DNA from: JAIUNP01 sp020161975
GTDB taxonomy: Bacteria; Pseudomonadota; Alphaproteobacteria; Rhizobiales; Beijerinckiaceae
Reading direction: 5' to 3'
Assembly: GCA_036745275.1 (NCBI GenBank)
Contig: DAIOGK010000001.1
Span: 236,991-300,990 of the forward strand
DNA: 64,000 nt
In this document: piece by piece, positions 46,501 to 48,887 of the stretch
Position numbering within the stretch: the stretch's first letter is position 1
Layout of the letters: each line of letters begins with the position of its first letter
Made by a program: the position numbers and the translations under genes
Notes under the pieces: generated by a model
What the model was told of the DNA's origin: nothing
What the model saw: only the letters and a program-made list of their open reading frames with translations
The model's database searches: none

Positions 46501-48887
46501 GCGTCAACGTGTTCTTTGGCGATCTTGGCAATGACTCGATCAGTGCGGGCGACGGCGACGATTTCGTTTATGGCGATGCCGGTGCGGATACGCTTGCCGG
46601 CGGCAATGGCGCCGATACGCTGGACTATACAAACTCTGCCGCGGGCGTCTCGATTGATACGAGTGCGGGCACCGGCCTGGGCGGGGATGCCCAGGGCGAT
46701 GTGATCTCGGGCTTCGAATACTTCTATCTGAGCTATAACGGCGCCAACGAGTTCTCGGGGTCGGCTGCCGATGAAATGATCTCTGGCGGTTCGTTGAACG
46801 ACATGCTGTACGGTGGCGGCGGTGCCGACGAGATCACAGGCCGGGACGGCGACGATGTGATCAGCGGCGGCGCCGGCGCGGATGTGCTGGATGGTGGCGA
46901 CGGTTATGATACGCTGAGCTTTGCCAGCTCGACGACCGGTGTCACGGTCGCGCTGTCCACCGCCTACGCCGATGGTGGCGATGCGACGGGCGATGTGATC
47001 TCGGGCTTTGAGAATATCGCCGGCGGTTCGGGCGGCGACACGCTCTATCTCGATACGATGGCCGGTATGCTGAGCGGCAACGACGGCAACGACGTCCTCT
47101 ATGGCAACGCCGGCAACGACACGCTGATCGGCGGCAACGGCGCTGATACGTTCCATTTCGGATACGGCAATGACTCCGCCGATGGCGGGGCGGGCGATGA
47201 CTGGTTCGAGATGATCAACGGCGGCGGAAGCCATACGGTCAGCGGCGGGGCGGGCAACGACCAGATCTATGCCGGCGCGGGGGCTGAAACGCTCGATGGC
47301 GGCGCGGATACGGACCTTCTCTCCTACAGCTCCTCCACGGCCGGCGTGACCGTCAACCTCGCCACGAACGCGGTCAGCGGCGGCTGGGCGGCGGGCGACA
47401 CGATTTCGGGCTTTGAATCGGTCTATGGTTCGACGTCGGCGGCCAACACGCTGATCGGCAATATCGGGGACAACACGCTGGTCGGCGGCAACGGGGGCGA
47501 TTCGATCAACGGCGGTGCGGGCAACGACAGCCTGGTCGGTAACTCCGGTAATGACACGATCACCGGCAGCACTGGCAACGATACGATGGATGGCGGCGCG
47601 GGCATTGACACGCTGGATTACGCCAGTTCCGTCAATGGCGTGACCATCGATCTTGCTACGAACACAGCAAGCGGCGCTGGCGCCGTTGGCGATGTGATCA
47701 GCGGATTTGAGTCCGTCATCGGCTCGAGTGCCGCTGCCAATTACCTGGCCGGCACTTCAGGCGACAACACGCTTGTCGGTGGCGATATGGGTGACACCCT
47801 CACGGGCGGCGCGGGCAATGACAGCCTGTTTGGCGGGGCAGGCAACGACACGATCGCCGGCGGCTCGGGCGCCGATACGATGGACGGTGGCGCGGGCATC
47901 GACTATGTCGATTATTCGGCTGAAACCACCTCGCTTAACGTCAACCTTACCACCAATTCGGTGAGCGGCGCGGCGACCGGCGATGTGCTTTCGAACTTCG
48001 AAGGCCTCATTGGCGGGCAGGCGGCCGATAACGTGACCGCATCCGCCGCAGGCAGTTACATCGACGGCGGGAATGGCAACGACATCCTCAACGGCAGCGC
48101 CGGCAACAGCACGCTGATCGGCAATGCCGGCAATGACGCGATCTTTGCAGGCTCAGGTGCGGAAGTGATTGACGGCGGCACCGGCTCGGATCGGCTTGAT
48201 TATTACTTTTCGGGATCGGGCGTGACGGTCAATCTGTCGACCGGCACCGGCTCGGGCGGCAACGCGGCGGGTGATACGTACTCCGGCATCGAAGAAGTCT
48301 ATGGCTCCAATACGGGCAACGATCTGATTACCGTCGCCAGCACCGGATCGACGGTCAGCGCCTGGGGTGGAAACGACACCCTGAATGGCGGGGCAGGGGC
48401 CGATGCGCTTTACGGCAATGATGGCGATGACAGAGTCATCGGCGGTGGCGGCGCGGATACGCTCTACGGCGGTAATGGCAATGACATGATCACCATTGAC
48501 GGCTCGTCCCTGCTGCTGGGAACGACGTCCATTTCCGGTGGCGCGGGCACCGATACCCTGACCGTCGCGGCCAATTCCGGCTCGTCCTTCACGGCCTCGA
48601 ACCTCAATGCCGTGATCGGTGCGGACATGGAGGTGATCAGCTTCCGCGAGACGGGTGTGAACGCCAACATCACTCTCTCGGCCAGCGATATCATCGGCAT
48701 GTCCACCTCGACGGGTGTGCCCTCGACCACCAACCAGCTCGACATTCTCGTGGACGGTGGCGACACCATCAATATCGATGCCGGTTCGTTCTATTCCTCG
48801 ACATCGGATGGAACGGGGACGCATTACACCTTCTTCAACGATGCGGGCCACACGACCCAGATCGCGCAGCTCGACGTGCTGGTGTGA
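13557..48887 (+). CDS. Giant RTX (hemolysin-type calcium-binding repeat) secreted protein, 11,776 aa
   Basis: One frame of 35,331 nt with no stop or frameshift. ATG 13557 has GGAG 6 nt upstream, and the protein starts MANAAIDSQPKS. Layout: residues 1-478 are non-repetitive. They include a polar start, a beta-rich segment (KVEFSFNLQDAKIIIL, DAVLIFPDNGKIILPGFAYE; about 90-130) that resembles N-terminal domains of large type I secreted adhesins, a Pro/Ser-rich linker, and a globular-looking part with IFGLPDGFSIVNGQAL. Residues 479 to about 11,645 are about 135-140 tandem units. Each unit has three to five RTX nonapeptides (GGxGxDxLx) and a spacer of the type VTVNLATGxGSGGDAQGD, IENVxGS, DxLxGDxxAN. 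The last ~125 residues are non-repetitive and end TTQIAQLDVLV, like type I secretion signals with hydrophobic ends. The mass is roughly 1.1 MDa. No LapG-type TAAG cleavage motif was seen in the N-terminal part. Expected role: a calcium-folded surface or extracellular protein (adhesin, matrix or layer protein); the exact job is unknown. Confidence 0.93.
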   Translation: MANAAIDSQPKSAAQGAENPSAGGSTRAGAGAQDHVPADGAAVSPQAADVTGKVGKPGFVTSTNSASAESVLVHRPEPNGISVVDIGPARKVEFSFNLQDAKIIILDVDAVLIFPDNGKIILPGFAYELITPTPPTLKFLEGIVDSQKLLAKVEDTKLSEQLPSLTLTSVPSLQDQAKPSTPAPVPGKGQGQGTSDTDNPPPPIGKQMPFQDIENLVPRKSLAEEDSRAKAKFTTESESTPPSTSGSPATATAQPNPAVSIADKTEDGNDKAAVLNIKLFGVTETSSERIAGGGMNIFGGISVPAAAKDSSFAVQHQAETITGTARNDVIHADNPDIVGPGASARLLDVVIEMPVESWTATSAVIFGLPDGFSIVNGQALKTGNSFIVGLDDPADPNHMQLQLQYLIPDDAAVLDENGFYMTFTLGIRVLVDMGNGDFTQINGSQQFAIGEPTSDEDSVIVNEETGHTTLVLSSVPAGNIIDAGAGNDKIFASAGSDTIDGGTGDDTVSYSNSQSAVTVNLGANTASGGFARLDVLSNIEGVIGSDFGDKLTGSAGANTLEGGKGADTLDGGGGQDVIEYGSSKEAVTVNLATGTGIGGDAEGDRIVNVEAVNGSLGDDVIIGSADANVLNGSDGLDTLSGGAGADTLSGGDGDDTLDYATSTTAVSVDLGLGRGWGGDAEGDVLSGFERVVGSEFDDSIAGDTLDNELQGAAGNDTLQGGRGADSLDGGGGNNTASYEQSSDSVTINLATGLGTHGDATGDTLVNIQNIIGSFFADRLVGDTGANRLDGGVDNDTLVGGGGADTLVGGSGADVADYSGSVEAVSVNLGANTGIGGDAEGDRYDSIENVIGSNNTDSIVGSAGANVLDGGSGADTLAGAGGADTLLGGLGIDTADYTNSASGVTVDLGERAGYGGDAQGDYFESIENVTGSAFADSLIGNAGDNALEGGTGNDTLIGGAGADRLVGGAGADTADYSSSAVGVVASLITGAGVGGDAEGDSYLGIENLRGTGYQDVLTGDAGNNVLSGGGGNDTLSGGAGADTIQGGGGSDTVDYSASEAAISINLATNVASGGDAEGDVLSDLEAVVASSRDDTLIGNTSNNILIGAAGDDLLVGGLGADTLQGGAGTDVVDYSLSDGAVSVNLTQGTGVGADAQGDVLETIENVTGSQYSDSLAGSATNNLLIGGDGNDTLWGGAGGDTLTGGFGTDTADYSGSVDSVSVDLASGLGSAGDALGDILSSIENVTGSDRNDTLVGDNRANALLGSAGNDLLIGGAGADTLEGGTGNDTVDYSASSAPVTVDLLASAGMGGDAEGDLIVGVENVIGTGSNDLLMGNLIANRLEGGSGNDTLSGGAGADTLAGGAGSDTADYSASGSSVSINLASATGSGGDAEGDMLTGIENLTGSSSADILIGDTLANVLTGNAGNDVLIGGGGADTLYGSAGIDTASYAGSSGAVSVALDGTTGVGADAQSDVILDVENLEGSDFNDRLTGEAGNNVLTGGIGDDTLTGAGGADTLNGGSGIDTASYESSLNAVNVNLATGVNQGGDAAGDVLNGIENISGSGNADTLIGNAAGNVVDGGAGNDFVIGGAGGDTMIGGVGDDTLDYSASSAGVTVNLANGEGFGGDAEGDRMSGFENILGSGQADTLIGNGLSNLINGGLGNDSLQGGVGSDTLVGGLGADTASYVASVDAVRVNLQTGLGSYGDAEGDVLVEIENVTGSAGQDTIIGDSANNQLNGGGGNDSITGGIGDDVLNGDSGDDTLVGGAGSDILSGGLGSDTVDFSASTAAVSINLQTATGTGGEADGDQFFDIEGVIGSGLSDTLIGSDGANFLSGGAGDDQIAGGAGADTVTGGLGVDTVSYVGSDEGVTVNLQSGLGSGGHAQGDVILQVENVLGSNGADSLVGNASANLLDGSDGADTLTGGAGIDTLSGGAGDDFLAGGADGDVLTGGNGADTADYSASTEAVTINLATGYTSGGDAQGDSFTSIENVLGSLGADSLIGDASANLLSGGAGADTLTGGAGADTLSGGTGVDLADYSGSGLAVTVDLLAGTGLGGEAAGDVLSGVENVLGSNNNDLLSGDALANAIDGGIGNDTLRGGGGADTIIGGLGSDTADYSTSISGVTVSLETNTGSGGEASGDELSGIENVTGSGFNDLLTGDENDNQLNGGEGADSLLGGAGNDSLNGGGGDDVFIGGTGNDSLTGGAGSDTADYSSSAAAVSIDLATGIGAGGDAQGDIFVSIESLTGSAGSDTLSGSSSANALDGGAGNDFLVGGAGADTLTGGLGVDSVSYATSTNGVTINLATGNGSGGDAQGDILVEIENVTGSSTSDQLIGNDSDNAIDGGAGNDTLTGGAGVDTLTGGVGNDVLSGGLGSDVLDGGIGLDTLDYTSSAASVTLSLQSGSGTGGDATGDAFLNIENVTGSAQADSLTGDAGANQLDGGAGDDTLVGGMGADTLVGGTGSDTTDYSLSNQAVTIDLAAGTGVGGHADGDSFSGIERIFGSSFNDRLGGDSSANLLDGGLGDDTLTGGAGADTINGGVGVDFTDYSTSVGAVSVNFATGVGAFGDAQGDVFVGIENLSGSAQGDTLIGDASVNVIDGQSGADVIDGGAGNDTVLGGAGNDTLSGGAGADVIDGGAGSDMVDYATSTAAVTVDLASGTASGADAQGDTITSIEAVRGSDYNDILTGDSGANVLDGGAGNDTLTAGAGVDTIIGGAGSDVADYSGSLFAVSVNLGTGIGSGGDAQGDSFSGIENLNGSAQGDTLIGDAFNNVLDGGAGNDILAGGSGVDTLVGGTGNDTADYSGATQSVTVSLLTNIGVGGDAAGDTYISIENITGSGGNDSLVGDAGDNVLDGSLGDDTLVGGAGADTIVGGFGSDMVDYSSSTAAVSVNLTSNLASGGDAQGDQISAVEAVMGSAFADTLIGDLGVNILNGGAGDDTLVGAGGADALVGGAGVDTADYSASANSVSVNLQSGTGLGGDAQGDTFNGIENIIGSALDDNIVGDAAANLLNGSIGEDTITGGAGVDTVIGGSGDDLLAGGTGSDSLIGGSGSDTADYTASVLAVTVNLGDGTGTGGDAQGDTLATIENLIGSANNDVLIGDDAANILNGGAGNDSLVGGIGSDTLVGGLGTDTADYATSATGVSINLAAGIGSGGTAQGDVLSGIENLIGTADHDTLIGGADANDITGGAGDDDLVGGAGADTLRGGIGFDTASFVSSSGGVTVDLSTGLGSGSDAQGDVIIETEAVTGSAYMDLLTGDSADNRLDGGAGNDTLAGGAGADTLIGGVGMDAVSYATSGAAVTVNLSTSSATGGDAQGDTFTGVEAVIGSIYNDLLTGDGLDNQLTGGAGDDTLTGGGGSDAIIGGTGVDTADYSSSTGSVTLNLTSGLGTGGDAQGDTLAEIENVTGSALDDIITGDALANVINAGAGDDAVEGAAGNDTLNGGTGNDVLTGGAGADNLVGGTGVDTVNYAGSTLGVTVSLTGTTAAGGDAAGDTLSGIENIIGSGQNDSLTGESGSNLLDGGDGNDTLEGGAGADTLLGGAGTDVIDYHGSAVAVSINLATGNGAGGDAQGDVTAGIEGVIGTNYDDTLLGSGDSNLILGGAGNDTVTGGAGADTLDGGDGVDLVTYAGSAGTVTVDLAGTGYGNDAEGDVLSNFEAALGSAFSDLMIGNASDNTLDGGAGNDTLRGGVGADSLIGGSGSDMVDYASSSTAVTVNIATASATGGDAEGDVLIGIENAAGSAFDDRLTGDANDNVLSGLAGDDLLVGGAGADTIDGGAGSDTADYAGSISNVTVNLATGLGSGGDAQDDVLLNVENINGSAQDDNLTGNAGANVINAGNGDDVVSGGAGADTLNGGSGNDTLTGGVGADSLVGGNGLDTADFSGSVTAVTVGLDTGVGTGGDAAGDTFSGIENLAGSAQNDALTGDAAANILDGAAGNDTLVGGAGADTLIGGTGSDTTSYVSSILAVTVDLSSGLASGGDAQGDVLNGIENVTGSDQNDALTGDLSANALSGGDGNDTLIGGTGADTLNGGLGFDTVDYSASGASVSVNLTAGTGTGGDAQGDVFSAVENIVGSSQNDTLVGDTSANLLNGGFGDDSLEGGAGADTIIGGLGTDTADYSSSVAGVSVNLTSGVGSGGDAAGDTFSGIENLTGTGLADTLLGDASDNVLTGGAGDDALTGGAGADRLVGGLGVDTVNYVTSGAAVIIDLAAGTGTGGDADGDLFTQIENVNGSAFNDSLIGDGADNSLNGGAGDDTLRGGVGADQINGGTGLDTADYTGSTTAVTVNLLTGINTGGDAAGDVLTNIENVAGSANADVLFGNAGANILEGSAGNDTLVGGAGSDTLSGGAGNDSADYSGSDTAVTVNLATATGSGGDAQGDVYSSIESLIGSDYNDSLTGDSSANVLVGALGNDTLNGGVGADTLDGGAGVDTVDYSTSLTGVTANLGTGIGAGGDAQADSYVDVENLAGSAYADILIGNAAANQLQGDAGNDTLTGGLGADTLSGGAGFDTADYSGSTAAVSVNLLTSLASGGDALGDVFSSIENVAGSALGDTLVGDTAANVLSGAAGSDAISGDQGNDTLDGGDGNDTLTGGEGADALIGGAGIDTANYNASLGAVTIDLGLGTAVGADALDDTFSSIENVIGSGNDDIITGDTADNALSGGTGNDRLSGGSGADTLNGDNGNDTLIGGLGADLLTGGSGTDTADYSNSLLAVTVNLTVGTGSGGDAQGDTYSGLENIVGSNVNDLLTGDDGDNVLDGSAGDDTLSGGLGADTLVGGAGTDTVVYTASATAVTVDLTTNLGSGGEAAGDTYSGIEYVLASAYSDSLVGDANSNILNGGDGDDTLIGGAGADTLIGGLGSDVVNYATSVNAITIDLGAGSGAGGDAQGDVLSAIEHASGSSQNDRITGSTGANALNGAAGNDTLAGGAGADTLNGGADSDTADYSASTLAVTVDLAAGAGSGGDAALDTLVSIENLTGSAQADILSGNAIANVLDGGAANDTLTGGAGADTLIGGSGSDTASYSASSGGVSISLIAGTGIGSDAEGDVLSGIENVAGSNFADLLQGDAAANNLSGGNGADTLEGGAGADTLTGGLGIDTVDYSTSLLGVSVSLVAGAGSGGDATGDVLSQIENLSGSALDDTLTGDASSNVLLGLAGNDTLEGGANADTLNGGSGLDTASYASSATGVTVSLATGTGTSGDATGDSLVLIENLSGSALADQLTGDASANTLFGDAGNDTLTGGAGADVLNGGLDSDTADYSASAVAVSIDLGSGVGSGGDAQGDTLISIESVLGSIENDTLLGDGAANALNGGAGNDQLSGLGGNDTLVGGLGNDTLAGGAGSDSLDGGAGTDVLDFTGSSAAVTVNLASGIGTGGDAQGDTFANFENILGSAYDDSLVGDDSANLLTGGLGNDLLAGGLGADTLDGGAGNDTANYSVSATAVNVNLGTGVGTGGDATGDVLTSIESLLGSAYNDTLTGDASANTLSGFSGDDMINGAAGVDTLFGGLGNDTLVGGVDGDMLDGGTGNDRVDYTASGAAVTINLSDNTNTGGDATGDTLTSIEFVTGSAYADILTGNDGANELDGGAGNDTLVGGVGVDTLIGGTGTDTIDYTTSSVGVNVNVGNGTGVGGDADGDVISGVENVVGSALGDTLTGGSTANLLEGAAGNDILAGGAGVDTLDGGTGIDAADYSSSLTAVTVSLASGTGTGGDAQGDTLSNIENLIGSAGADQLGGDGGSNVLNGGAGNDTLTGGAGADTLVGGLGTDTASYAGSASAVTIDLLNVTASGGDANGDSYSGIENVEGSANNDILIGNTGANALMGGAGNDTLAGGAGNDTLDGGAGSDTADYAASGSAVSISLLTGIGAGGDALGDSYSSIENIIGSDNNDTITGDSSANIITGGLGADRLLGDAGADSLDGGAGNDTITGGADADVLTGGLGVDVLDYSTSSGSVTVDLENLTSSGGDAQGDTFSGFENLAGSALGDLLIGSSSANAIDGGAGDDTLMGGVGSDSLQGGSGSDTVSYVNSTNAVTVNLDAGTNTGGDADGDVITSVENVTGSANADILTGNSAANILAGGAGADTLTGGLGSDTLDGGTGVDVADYSTSAIAVSVSLAAGVGSGGDAQGDTLIAVENLSGSAFNDTLLGDANANAVVGGDGEDSIAGGAGIDTLTGGLGNDTIAGGADGDVLDGGAGIDTLDYATSAAAVNISLATSTALGGDAALDTFSNFENLNGSGFNDSLTGNGGDNALFGNAGNDELLGNAGNDTLSGGAGNDTLTGGAGNDSLDGGTGTDTVDYSASGAAVSVNLTTETGAGGDAQGDSYALIENLTGSGFNDSLIGDGGANVLTGNAGDDALTGDLGNDTLLGGDGNDSLSGGGGSDSLNGGNGIDSVDYTASSSSVTINLLAGTGTGGDADGDAFVAIENVTGSSFNDILTGDASNNVIDGAGGNDLLAGGAGIDTITGGAGVDTATYATSAAAVSVSLATGTGTGGDAQGDILSEIENLIGSALGDTLAGDTNANGLVGGDGNDVLIGGAGADSLTGGLGTDTADYSGASIAVTVSLATGLGSGGDALGDNLVEIENLSGSTGSDNLTGDANANLLAGNAGSDTLIGGAGADTLDGGADTDTADYSTSTSAVTINLGASTGSGGDATGDTYISIENATGSTLADRLTGSSAANVLDGGAGNDTLTGGAGADSLIGGTGSDSADYSTSAGAVTVNLLTSTGVGADAQDDYFSGVENVVGSDYADRLTGDTGANALTGGDGNDSLTGGAGADTLSGGLGTDVADYSASLVGVTVNLTSGLGTGGDAAGDVLTGIEDVVGGTSNDSLIGSSGDNVLDGGLGNDTLRGGGGTDTLNGGSGNDVFIGDAGIAVIDGGGDADTIDYSASALAVTIDLDNGTATGGDAAGDTFTDIENATGSANADILIGSTSANVLTGGAGNDTLEGGAGADTLAGGTGTDYVSFTGSTAAVTVDLFAGTGTGGDAQGDSYSGIENVTGSSFGDVLSGGTAANVIDGAAGNDQLSGNAGADTLLGGAGNDTIAGGAGADSMDGGIGVDTLDYSANGSVVQVDLATSSVTGMVGGDDEGDVIAGFENVIGTAGNDSLYGDTLNNVLDGSGGDDQIYGRDGNDTLLGGAGNDVLFGGVGADSLDGGTGLDAIHYETSATAVTVDLANGVGTGGDAQGDTYAGIEMAYGSSFDDVLTAGATSASLYGGAGNDVFNSGGSADVFDGAAGTDTVDYAAALVAVTVNLAGVGSGGIAAGDTYNSIENVNGSAQDDILTGDGAANVLDGAGGGDLLNGAAGADTLRGGAGDDTLIGGAGADSFDGGAGLDTADYSGSTAVTVSLAGGAGTGGDAAGDVFTGVENLIGSGGNDRLTGDSGANQLDGGAGNDTLIGGAGADTLAGGTGTDTVDYSASGVSITVDLASGAGAGGEAQGDAYSGIENVIGTTANDSLVGDASANVFTGGLGNDVLRGGDGEDTLDGGDGNDTIEGGAGGDSLDGGLGTDTLDYSASSAPIIVDMALGTATGGDADLDTFANFENLNATALGDVVYGNASANAIDGGAGDDVLLGLAGNDTLSGGDGNDILEGGANADVLNGGAGTGDLVRYYSSSAGVTVDLSAGTGSGGEAAGDTLSNIENVQGSTHGDLLIGDINANSLAGEDGNDTLVGGAGADILDGGSDVDTVDYSASTIGVHVDLDTSLGYGGDADGDTFQSVENVIGSALDDLLIGDFADNSLVGGAGADTLDGGAGVNTLRGGAGNDDLVSGAGTDVIDGGDGIDTVNYLSSAAAITLSFASGTGSGGNAEGDTYIDVETVLASAYNDHLTGDDGADWLYGFDGDDTLIGGLGADSLYGGNGFDTVDYASSGQSVTVDLTANTGSGAVNSGSYGDELLLVEAVAGSGFNDLLLGSNIANAITGGLGNDTILGGAGADTLDGGSGVDTLDYSANQSGAVVGVNVNLATAAASGGDATGDVISGFENIIGSALGDTLTGDGNANAFNGGDGNDLLTGAAGADSLTGGAGNDTLDGGAGADALVGGTGTDLATYAGAGAAVTVDLEAGTGSGSDAQGDTLVEIENVSGSGFNDRLVGNASNNLLSGNAGNDTLVGGLGNDTFDGGTGTDVVDYGAATSAVTVNLGTNSASGYALGDSFTQIENVTGSAYDDVLSGDGSANYLSGSAGNDGLVGGAGNDTLDAGVGDDTLYGDAGADNLLGGDGIDAVNYGGGSVSVTVDLAAGTGTGGDAQGDVYALVENVIGSTAGDLITGSTAANNLQGMAGNDTLDGGAGADTLNGDTGTDTVVYSASSAGVTVNIGDGSTGTGGDAQGDVFYGIENATGSAFNDDIVGNSSANTIAAGAGNDTVLGGAGADVLDGGTGVDLLSYATAGAAVAIDLALNTASGSDATGDTISNFENLLGSGYADTLTGGTGSNQIDGAIGNDLIAGGDGADTLLGGDGTDTLDGGVGADSLDGGNGAHDLVTYANSALGVTVDLSSGSGSGGDADGDALTAIEDVAGSAFADRLIGGAGDNVLYGNAGNDTLIGGTGADAYDGGTGADTVDYAAATSEVTVNLLANSGSGFALGDTFTAIENLVGSAYGDIMSGDNAANDIAGGAGNDYIDGGAGGDTLSGGVGNDTLVGSGAGGGDVLNGGGDIDAVTYAAAAAAVTVNLDTGLGSGGEATGDTYANIEDVRASDFNDLLIGSSLNNVLDGGAGNDTLAGGAGADTLIGNSGVDTVDYSASTLAVTVDISDGSTGSGGDALNDTYSLVENLIGSDNADILTGNIENNSIAGGGGNDTISGGVGADTLDGGAGTDTLSYLTSSLAVSVNLATNTVSGGEATGDVISNFERVTGTIYNDTLIGDTGANSLLGDAGDDQLMGGAGVDTLNGGAGNDTLVGGADADVLSGSTGVDVADYAASVLGVTVDLFNGTGLGGDAEGDTLGSIEQVIGSAVNDILIGETGANSLTGGLGNDTLSGGLGNDTLNGGAGTDLADYSGSVAAVSVNLGTGAGTGGDAAGDLLIGIENVLGSAQDDTLIGETGANSLDGGAGNDTQDGGAGNDTLNGGTGADTLVGGAGADALIGGSGIDVASYTAAGAAVSVSLATGTGTGDVAQGDTLSEIEIIWGGAYNDLLTGDNAANTLIGNDGNDTLIGGAGADSLDGGVGTDVVDYSASIAVTVNLATSVGAGGDAQGDSYTGIENVVGSAGNDSLTGDTNANNFTAGAGDDTLIGGAGADTLLGGDGNDLVLGGTGGDSMDGGLGTDTLSYAAATGSGVNINLATLAASGGEAGSDTFANFENLIGSGFTDTLTGDSNANVISGGNSGDTITGGAGDDTLNGDAGNDTLQGGVGADAMDGGAGVDTASYAAAAWSVNVNLLNNAGSGSDAAGDTFISIENLVGSNYNDTMTGEAGNNSIDGGTGNDLISGNDGDDTLFGNTGDDTLAGGTGIDFIDGGVGIDLIDYLASQAAVTINLALGTGLGGDAQGDSLVQVENVSGSAYSDVLTGDGNANRLDGTSGDDTLIGGMGADTLIGGDGIDTVTYAAATLAVTVDLGTGVGSGSGNESAGDVISLVENLIGSGQADLLTGSSGANIITAGAGNDTVRGGGGADTLDGGAGTDLLDFSTSATVVAATLNGLGTYGEAAGDSYTGFENMTGSIGADTLTGDAAANIIRGGDGGDTINLSEGADTLYGEAGDDFIFGGLAAQTMDGGTGTDTISYSQSNASVTIDLSTQTVSGGYAQGDTISNFESATGALSYGSLLIGTTLVNNLTGGNGNDTIIGGADADFLTGNSGFDLLDYSASDAAVSINLTTNTASGGHATGDTFTGFEYVTGSTYNDTLQGDLNTNLLSGGSGNDSLSGLAGNDTLDGGAGDDWMQGGAGADSMIGGLGTDTIDFNGSTAGVTINLTTNAITGGEATGDTISGIENITASAYDDMLTGTTGANLLDGSNGNDTLIGGTGADTLTGGSGTDVVDYTGSTAGVTINLATSTFSGGDAAGDVLSGIENIIGSALADSLIGDSNNNVFTAGDGNDTVNGGVGSDSLYGGLGVDTLDYSASTGAINVDLVAGTGSGGEANGDVFSGFENVIGSAQGDSILGSSDVNSLDGGAGGDTMYGYAGNDVILGGAGYDWIYGGAGADTLDGGTTVGGGGAYGDILGYYDSAAGVTVDLTLNTATGGDATGDVISNFTGIQGSQSGSNVLTGTSGNNYIWGGTAADTINGGAGDDYIAALSGNDLIDGGAGADRIDGSTGTDTVTYANSSAGVSVNLFGNTHTGGDAAGDDLTSIENIIGSANNDYIFGTTGNNSLVGGAGNDTIEGYQGADTMDGGAGTMDIISFGSGGGPGLTVNLSNNTVTGLAAVVSGDVFMNFEGIIGSSSNDLLIGDGNANWLIGSSGADTLRGGAGADTLEGSGGGDTADYTTSTAGVTINFATNSFSGGDAAGDVLLNVNNVFGSTTGANLLTGDGANNNFVGGNANDTLVGSDGGDTLNGGAGIDTADYSASTAGIAVNLTSGAASGGLAQGDIISNMEIVIGTAYSDTLVGTSGADTLIGGAGFDYFDGTAGADSIDGGAEFGSLRYYASTAGVTVDLAAGTGLGGYAAGDVITGITHLQGSQYADQLSGLSTAEYLLGNGGNDTLYGSLGGDGLYGGGTWYGPGFVTVDYSASGAAVSVIYSGANGYASGVGGYADGDTLYNISAIIGSAYNDTISGMVSMVGGAGNDSLVGALSADTMQGGAGNDTVVAGQYTDSMDGGTETDLVDYSGSTGAVTVNLSTGAASGGWAAGDLVQNFEYLIGTSFGDVITGTTGANSLTGGDGDDTVSGGAGADTLDGGVGTQDMLSYASSTLGVTVNLATNAVSGGDAAGDVITGFESVTGSLAAANTLTGSGGANSMVGGNNIDTISGGAGNDTISGGAGHDTIEGGAGADVIDGGTDIDRVSYAGSSAGVYVNLSTGTGSFGDANGDSLTNIEEIQGSAYGDTLIGDAGVNVFFGDLGNDSISAGDGDDFVYGDAGADTLAGGNGADTLDYTNSAAGVSIDTSAGTGLGGDAQGDVISGFEYFYLSYNGANEFSGSAADEMISGGSLNDMLYGGGGADEITGRDGDDVISGGAGADVLDGGDGYDTLSFASSTTGVTVALSTAYADGGDATGDVISGFENIAGGSGGDTLYLDTMAGMLSGNDGNDVLYGNAGNDTLIGGNGADTFHFGYGNDSADGGAGDDWFEMINGGGSHTVSGGAGNDQIYAGAGAETLDGGADTDLLSYSSSTAGVTVNLATNAVSGGWAAGDTISGFESVYGSTSAANTLIGNIGDNTLVGGNGGDSINGGAGNDSLVGNSGNDTITGSTGNDTMDGGAGIDTLDYASSVNGVTIDLATNTASGAGAVGDVISGFESVIGSSAAANYLAGTSGDNTLVGGDMGDTLTGGAGNDSLFGGAGNDTIAGGSGADTMDGGAGIDYVDYSAETTSLNVNLTTNSVSGAATGDVLSNFEGLIGGQAADNVTASAAGSYIDGGNGNDILNGSAGNSTLIGNAGNDAIFAGSGAEVIDGGTGSDRLDYYFSGSGVTVNLSTGTGSGGNAAGDTYSGIEEVYGSNTGNDLITVASTGSTVSAWGGNDTLNGGAGADALYGNDGDDRVIGGGGADTLYGGNGNDMITIDGSSLLLGTTSISGGAGTDTLTVAANSGSSFTASNLNAVIGADMEVISFRETGVNANITLSASDIIGMSTSTGVPSTTNQLDILVDGGDTINIDAGSFYSSTSDGTGTHYTFFNDAGHTTQIAQLDVLV
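14991..34601 (+). repeat. Tandem RTX units in exact 237/291-nt register (79 units)
   Basis: Taking the Asn codon of the motif aN-x-L-x-GG as unit start, I find starts at 14991, 15228, 15438, 15675, 15912 and so on to 34365 and 34602. Every step is 237 nt (79 aa), except one of 210 nt (15228) and 17 of 291 nt; a single 3-nt loss occurs between 23820 and 25056. A standard unit has three nonapeptides; the 291-nt units have two more (54 nt). The arithmetic closes: between 15912 and 34365 there are 57 x 237 + 17 x 291 - 3 = 18,453 nt. Neighbouring units differ at many residues, so length is conserved much more than sequence. Confidence 0.88.
18756..32888 (+). repeat. Higher-order period: long unit every fifth unit (about 1,239 nt)
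   Basis: Numbering units from 15912 as zero, 291-nt units begin at 18756 (12), 20049 (17), 21342 (22), 22581 (27), 23820 (32), 25056 (37), 27534 (47), 30012 (57), 31251 (62) and 32598 (67): all indices equal 2 modulo 5, with only 42 and 52 missing. Extra long units off this phase start at 19284, 20577, 27243, 29484, 32016, 32307 and 34074. In-phase copies also look alike: 23820 and 25056 both read NVINAG, GDD, DTLNGG, LTGG, LVGG; the units after 18756 and 20049 both contain TGGLGVD and VSY. Confidence 0.75.
34602..42420 (+). repeat. RTX units with irregular length
   Basis: The fixed register ends at the unit starting at 34602, which is 300 nt long because of extra residues in its spacer (QVDLATSSVTGMVGGDDEGD). 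From here on, unit lengths and the number of nonapeptides vary, with units such as LTAGATSASLYGGAGNDVFN (about 35,180) and GAVNSGSYGDELLLVEA (about 37,215) that depart from the usual spacer. The overall pattern of nonapeptides plus VTVNL and IENVxGS spacers continues. Confidence 0.75.
42421..48490 (+). repeat. Diverged C-terminal RTX units (aromatic-rich subfamily)
   Basis: From about 42.4 kb the spacers change: SGGxAxGDxISNFE replaces GSGGDAQGDxLSxIEN, segments such as SLAAANTLTG or TSAANTLIG appear, and Tyr, Trp and Phe become frequent (GYAGNDVILGGAGYDWIYGG, GGTWYGPGF, FEYFYLSYN). Units are of uneven length. The block runs to the non-repetitive C-terminal region that starts near 48,500. It may be an older part of the array or a functionally distinct stalk or cap. 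Confidence 0.7.
48510..48884 (+). other. C-terminal type I secretion region of the giant protein
   Basis: The last ~125 residues contain no nonapeptides apart from one GGAGTDTL. They include a beta-rich segment (ADMEVISFRETGVNANITLS, ASDIIGM), a VDGGDTINIDAGSF segment and the end HTTQIAQLDVLV. An acidic or polar stretch followed by a short hydrophobic C-terminus is the usual form of uncleaved RTX secretion signals. The assignment is by analogy. Confidence 0.6.
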